Positions 3,608-6,317 of a stretch of DNA of 6,317 bases are shown one piece after another; position 1 is the first letter of the stretch; each line of letters starts with the position of its first letter. Source of the stretch: a bacterium (GTDB lineage Bacteria > Verrucomicrobiota > Verrucomicrobiia > Limisphaerales > UBA11358); contig JAJXXI010000522.1 in assembly GCA_021781185.1 (NCBI GenBank), positions 1 to 6,317 on the forward strand, in the 5' to 3' direction. The translations under genes and the position numbers were made by a program. The notes under the pieces were generated by a model. The model saw only the letters and a program-made list of their open reading frames with translations. It did no database searches and was not told where the DNA came from.

Positions 3608-6317
3608 TTATTTTTGGGGTGCCAGCGGCACGCTAAACCGAATCACCGTTCCGCCCGCTTCTCCCGGCAAAATTTCAATCTCGCCATGCACGTCGGCCAG
3701 GCGTTTGCGCATGTTTTTCATGCCGTTTCGCAATTGTTTCAGCGACAGGTCGCCCAGGCCGCAGCCGTTGTCCGTGACGCTGAGAATAAACCTTCCCGGC
3801 TCCAACTGCAATTTCACCCGCGCCTCGGTGGCCTGCGCGTGCTTGACCACGTTGTTCACGGCTTCTTTGTAGGCGAGGAAGACATTGTGGCGCACCTCCG
3901 GCAGGATCGGCGTGGGCGGCAATTGCGTGGGCAGCTCGGCGCGGTAACTCACGCCGGCGAGCGCAAAATAATCCTGCGCGTATTTGCACGCATAGTTGGT
4001 CAGGCTTTCCAGCGTGTCATTGGCGGAGTTCAGCGCCCAGACGATTTCATCCAGCGAACGCGTCGTGTCGCGCGCTGTCGTGTAAATCTGCTGCGCGTGC
4101 AGCTCCACTTCATCGGGCAGATGCTTGTCCGCCTCGGCCAGTTCGCCCAGCAACGCCACCTGCGTGAGGTTCGCGCCAAGCTGGTCATGCAGGTCGCGCG
4201 CAATGCGGGCGCGCTCTTTCTCGAGCAACTCCTTTTGCCGGTGCGCGCGCAACTGGCGTTTCAACTTCGCGGTGGAGATCAGGTAAATCGTCCCCGCCAG
4301 CACGGCAATAAAACCCAGCGCGCTCGCGGCAATGAACCACGGCTTGCGCCAGAACGGCGGCTCGACGGTGATGGCCAGCGTCGCGCCGGTTTCGTTCCAA
4401 ACACCGTCTTCGTTGCAGGCGGTGACGTGAAAAATAAAGTTCCCCGGAGGCAGATCCGCCGCGCGGATTTGCACCTCGCGGGCATCGCCCAGATCCGTCC
4501 AGCTTTTGTCGTGAGCCTCCAGCCGGTAGCGGAAATGAATGCGGTTGGGCGCGGAAAAATTGAGCGCGGTGAAATGAATTTCCAGTTTCTCGCTGCCCGG
4601 AGTCAACATCACGGTTCCCTTCACCACTGGAATGAGCCGGTTGGTTTGCAACGCCACTCCATCCACCAGAACGGATTCAATCAGGACGGCGGGCGGATTG
4701 GTGTTGGGCCGCAACGCGTCCGGCTGAACCGAAACCAGGCCGCCGATGGTGGGAAACCAGAGTCGTCCGTCATGCGCACGAATGGCGGCCGGCTGCGCAC
4801 CGGCGGCGCATTCCTGCGCCGGCAAACCATCGGATTTGCCAAACAGCCGGGTGGCGAGAATGCCCGTGCCCCCCGACGGCTCATTGGTCAGCGACACCCG
4901 GATCAGTCCTTCATACGATCCCAGCCATAAATTATTCTGGTCGTCGGCGACCAGATAGCCGATATCAGATGGTAAACCAGCCTGGGCCGCATAACTGATC
5001 CAATGGCCGTCTTTCAGACGTCCCAATCCGTGTTCCGACGTGCCCACCCACAATGCGTCGTCCCGTCCCGGTAGCAGGCAGGAAATGTCTTTCACGGGAA
5101 CGCTCGCCGCGATGATTTTTCCGGCCCGCAAGCGGAACAATCCGCCGCCATCCGTGCCGATCCAAAGATTGGTGTCAGCATCGTCCGCCAAAGCGCGAAC
5201 GGGATTAAGCGGCAAGCCGTCTGCGGCGGAATAAAACTTCCAGTCCCGCCCGTCAAACGCGCCCAGGCCGTTCTGTCCGCCCACCCACAAGATGCCATCG
5301 TGTCCTTGAAACAGGGCGTTGATTTGCGGCCCGATCCGGCCCGCCTCGGCCATCGGCTCAAAATTGCCGGACTGGAAGCGGAACAAGCCTTCGCCGCTCG
5401 TGCCGGCCCAGACAGTTTGCCCGCGATCCACCAGCACCGACCAGGCTTTGGATTGCTGCCCAATCCCATAATTTTGAATGGTGTTGGTCAGGTAGTAAGT
5501 CAACCCGCGCAAATTGAAGGCCGACCACAGGCCGCCAAGCGCATCTTCGGAAACAGACTGGGCGACGCCGCCGGACAACCCGGCTGGCGTGTTGAAGATT
5601 TTCCGTTTTACGCGATCCAGCCCGCCGCCGTCCGTGCCGACCCATAGGTTGCCCTCGCGGTCGAAACACAGTGACAAAACATATTTGCCGGACAACCCTT
5701 CGTCTGTTGAGATGTGCTGCCAGCCACCTGCAGGATTGGCCCAGTAAACCCCGAATCCTTTCGTGCCCACCACGAGGCTGCCCGACGGATCCTCACACAC
5801 AGCCGTGACATTGGCGTCGAACAGAATTGCGCCAGAAACCCCGCCCGCCGCCCGAAACACAGCCGGGGTCAACGCCGCCGGCCAAGGGTTGGATCCATAG
5901 TCAATCTGCGGCTGGCCGTCCTGCATTTTGACGACCTGACCTCCCTGCAAATTCCAAACCACGCCATTCTTTGCTGGCATCTGTAGATGCGTGGACTGAT
6001 AAAACAGTTGCAACGCCACCTGCGCCGGCGCATTCGTCAGACGCAATTCCGGCCGGTCGGCCAGACACGAGTAACATTGCCCGTCCGCCGTCCCCAGCCA
6101 TACCACCCCCGCTTGATCTTCAATGGCACTGGTCACTTTTCCCGTTGCACCATCCGCATCCAATTTCTGCACCACCCCGTTTCGGATGCGACAGATGCCG
6201 GTGTTATCCGTGCCCACCCAGAGATTGGAACGGCTGTCCTCGAACAAAAAAACGATTTTGTTGCCAGGCAAACCCGGCGTGTTGTTGACGTTGAAGCACG
6301 TGAAGGAATTGCCATCA
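3608..6317 (-). CDS. Hybrid propeller sensor histidine kinase (Reg_prop, Y_Y_Y, HisKA_3, HATPase), 5' end outside window
   Basis: The frame is open to the right edge: codons from 6316 read DGNSFTCFNVNNTPGLPGNK, so the TTG at 6271 is not the start. It gives 902 visible residues, numbered here from 6316. About 11 two-component propeller repeats of the type D-x-x-G-x-LWVGT-x-GGGL-x-R lie between about 22 and 533. A Y_Y_Y Ig-like domain (about 575-652) follows, ending in VEPPFWRKPWF before one membrane helix (about 659-680). Next come a short coiled region and HisKA_3, with H710 in ARDLHDQLGANL and the DEIVWALN motif, then HATPase_c (N-box EAVNNVVKHA near 818-826, D849-x-G851-x-G853, NGMKNM and a final GGTVIRFSVPL). 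The propeller would be periplasmic and sense a ligand, often a carbohydrate in relatives. The kinase phosphorylates the adjacent regulator. The remaining blades and the signal peptide should lie beyond the window. Confidence 0.95.
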   Translation of the reverse strand, partial: DGNSFTCFNVNNTPGLPGNKIVFLFEDSRSNLWVGTDNTGICRIRNGVVQKLDADGATGKVTSAIEDQAGVVWLGTADGQCYSCLADRPELRLTNAPAQVALQLFYQSTHLQMPAKNGVVWNLQGGQVVKMQDGQPQIDYGSNPWPAALTPAVFRAAGGVSGAILFDANVTAVCEDPSGSLVVGTKGFGVYWANPAGGWQHISTDEGLSGKYVLSLCFDREGNLWVGTDGGGLDRVKRKIFNTPAGLSGGVAQSVSEDALGGLWSAFNLRGLTYYLTNTIQNYGIGQQSKAWSVLVDRGQTVWAGTSGEGLFRFQSGNFEPMAEAGRIGPQINALFQGHDGILWVGGQNGLGAFDGRDWKFYSAADGLPLNPVRALADDADTNLWIGTDGGGLFRLRAGKIIAASVPVKDISCLLPGRDDALWVGTSEHGLGRLKDGHWISYAAQAGLPSDIGYLVADDQNNLWLGSYEGLIRVSLTNEPSGGTGILATRLFGKSDGLPAQECAAGAQPAAIRAHDGRLWFPTIGGLVSVQPDALRPNTNPPAVLIESVLVDGVALQTNRLIPVVKGTVMLTPGSEKLEIHFTALNFSAPNRIHFRYRLEAHDKSWTDLGDAREVQIRAADLPPGNFIFHVTACNEDGVWNETGATLAITVEPPFWRKPWFIAASALGFIAVLAGTIYLISTAKLKRQLRAHRQKELLEKERARIARDLHDQLGANLTQVALLGELAEADKHLPDEVELHAQQIYTTARDTTRSLDEIVWALNSANDTLESLTNYACKYAQDYFALAGVSYRAELPTQLPPTPILPEVRHNVFLAYKEAVNNVVKHAQATEARVKLQLEPGRFILSVTDNGCGLGDLSLKQLRNGMKNMRKRLADVHGEIEILPGEAGGTVIRFSVPLAPQK

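Noticed and set aside
3614..4930. Long plus-strand open frame (438 codons) opposite the kinase gene
   Set aside because: It is a shadow of the GC-rich kinase gene. Its composition is Arg/Gln/His-rich with no domain, whereas the minus strand gives clear HisKA_3 and HATPase motifs.

Overview
The window holds two unrelated minus-strand gene blocks separated by about 720 bases without a convincing gene, plus the cut end of an insertion sequence at the left edge. Several things suggest a Verrucomicrobiota genome, perhaps of the Pedosphaera/Limisphaerales type: the moderately high GC of the coding regions, the large propeller-type sensor kinase paired with a NarL-like regulator, and the recombinase plus ParB-like module. 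This is a judgement from gene content only; no marker gene is present.

Left part (1-2244), accessory. Bases 1-93 encode the last 30 residues of an IS5/IS4-type DDE transposase on the plus strand, with the probable IS end near 126. The IS abuts a minus-strand pair: a large serine recombinase-like gene (703-2244) followed, through an ATGA overlap, by a ParB/RepB-like gene (113-706). Both look damaged. The ParB-like frame stops inside the apparent IS end and lacks its usual C-terminal region. The recombinase has lost the N-terminal strand with the catalytic serine, and carries a cysteine-containing segment from what looks like a different small zinc-finger ORF instead. I read this as a decaying integrated element.

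Middle (2245-2962), non-coding. It is rich in structure. Two intrinsic-terminator hairpins share a 16-base core in inverted orientation, and a third, weaker hairpin carries the same loop word. There is a 12-bp tandem repeat, a near-consensus sigma-70 type promoter reading rightward, and a potential three-way-junction RNA fold at 2809-2883. This is the part most likely to repay closer study.

Right part (2963-6317), regulatory. A hybrid two-component sensor (Reg_prop propeller blades, Y_Y_Y domain, one membrane helix, HisKA_3 and HATPase domains) runs off the right edge. It is followed after 3 bases by its cognate NarL/FixJ response regulator. The two form a minus-strand operon that probably ends at the hairpin at 2777-2800. 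The sensor would read a signal outside the cytoplasm, phosphorylate itself on a histidine and pass the phosphate to the regulator, which then binds DNA. The target genes are not in the window.
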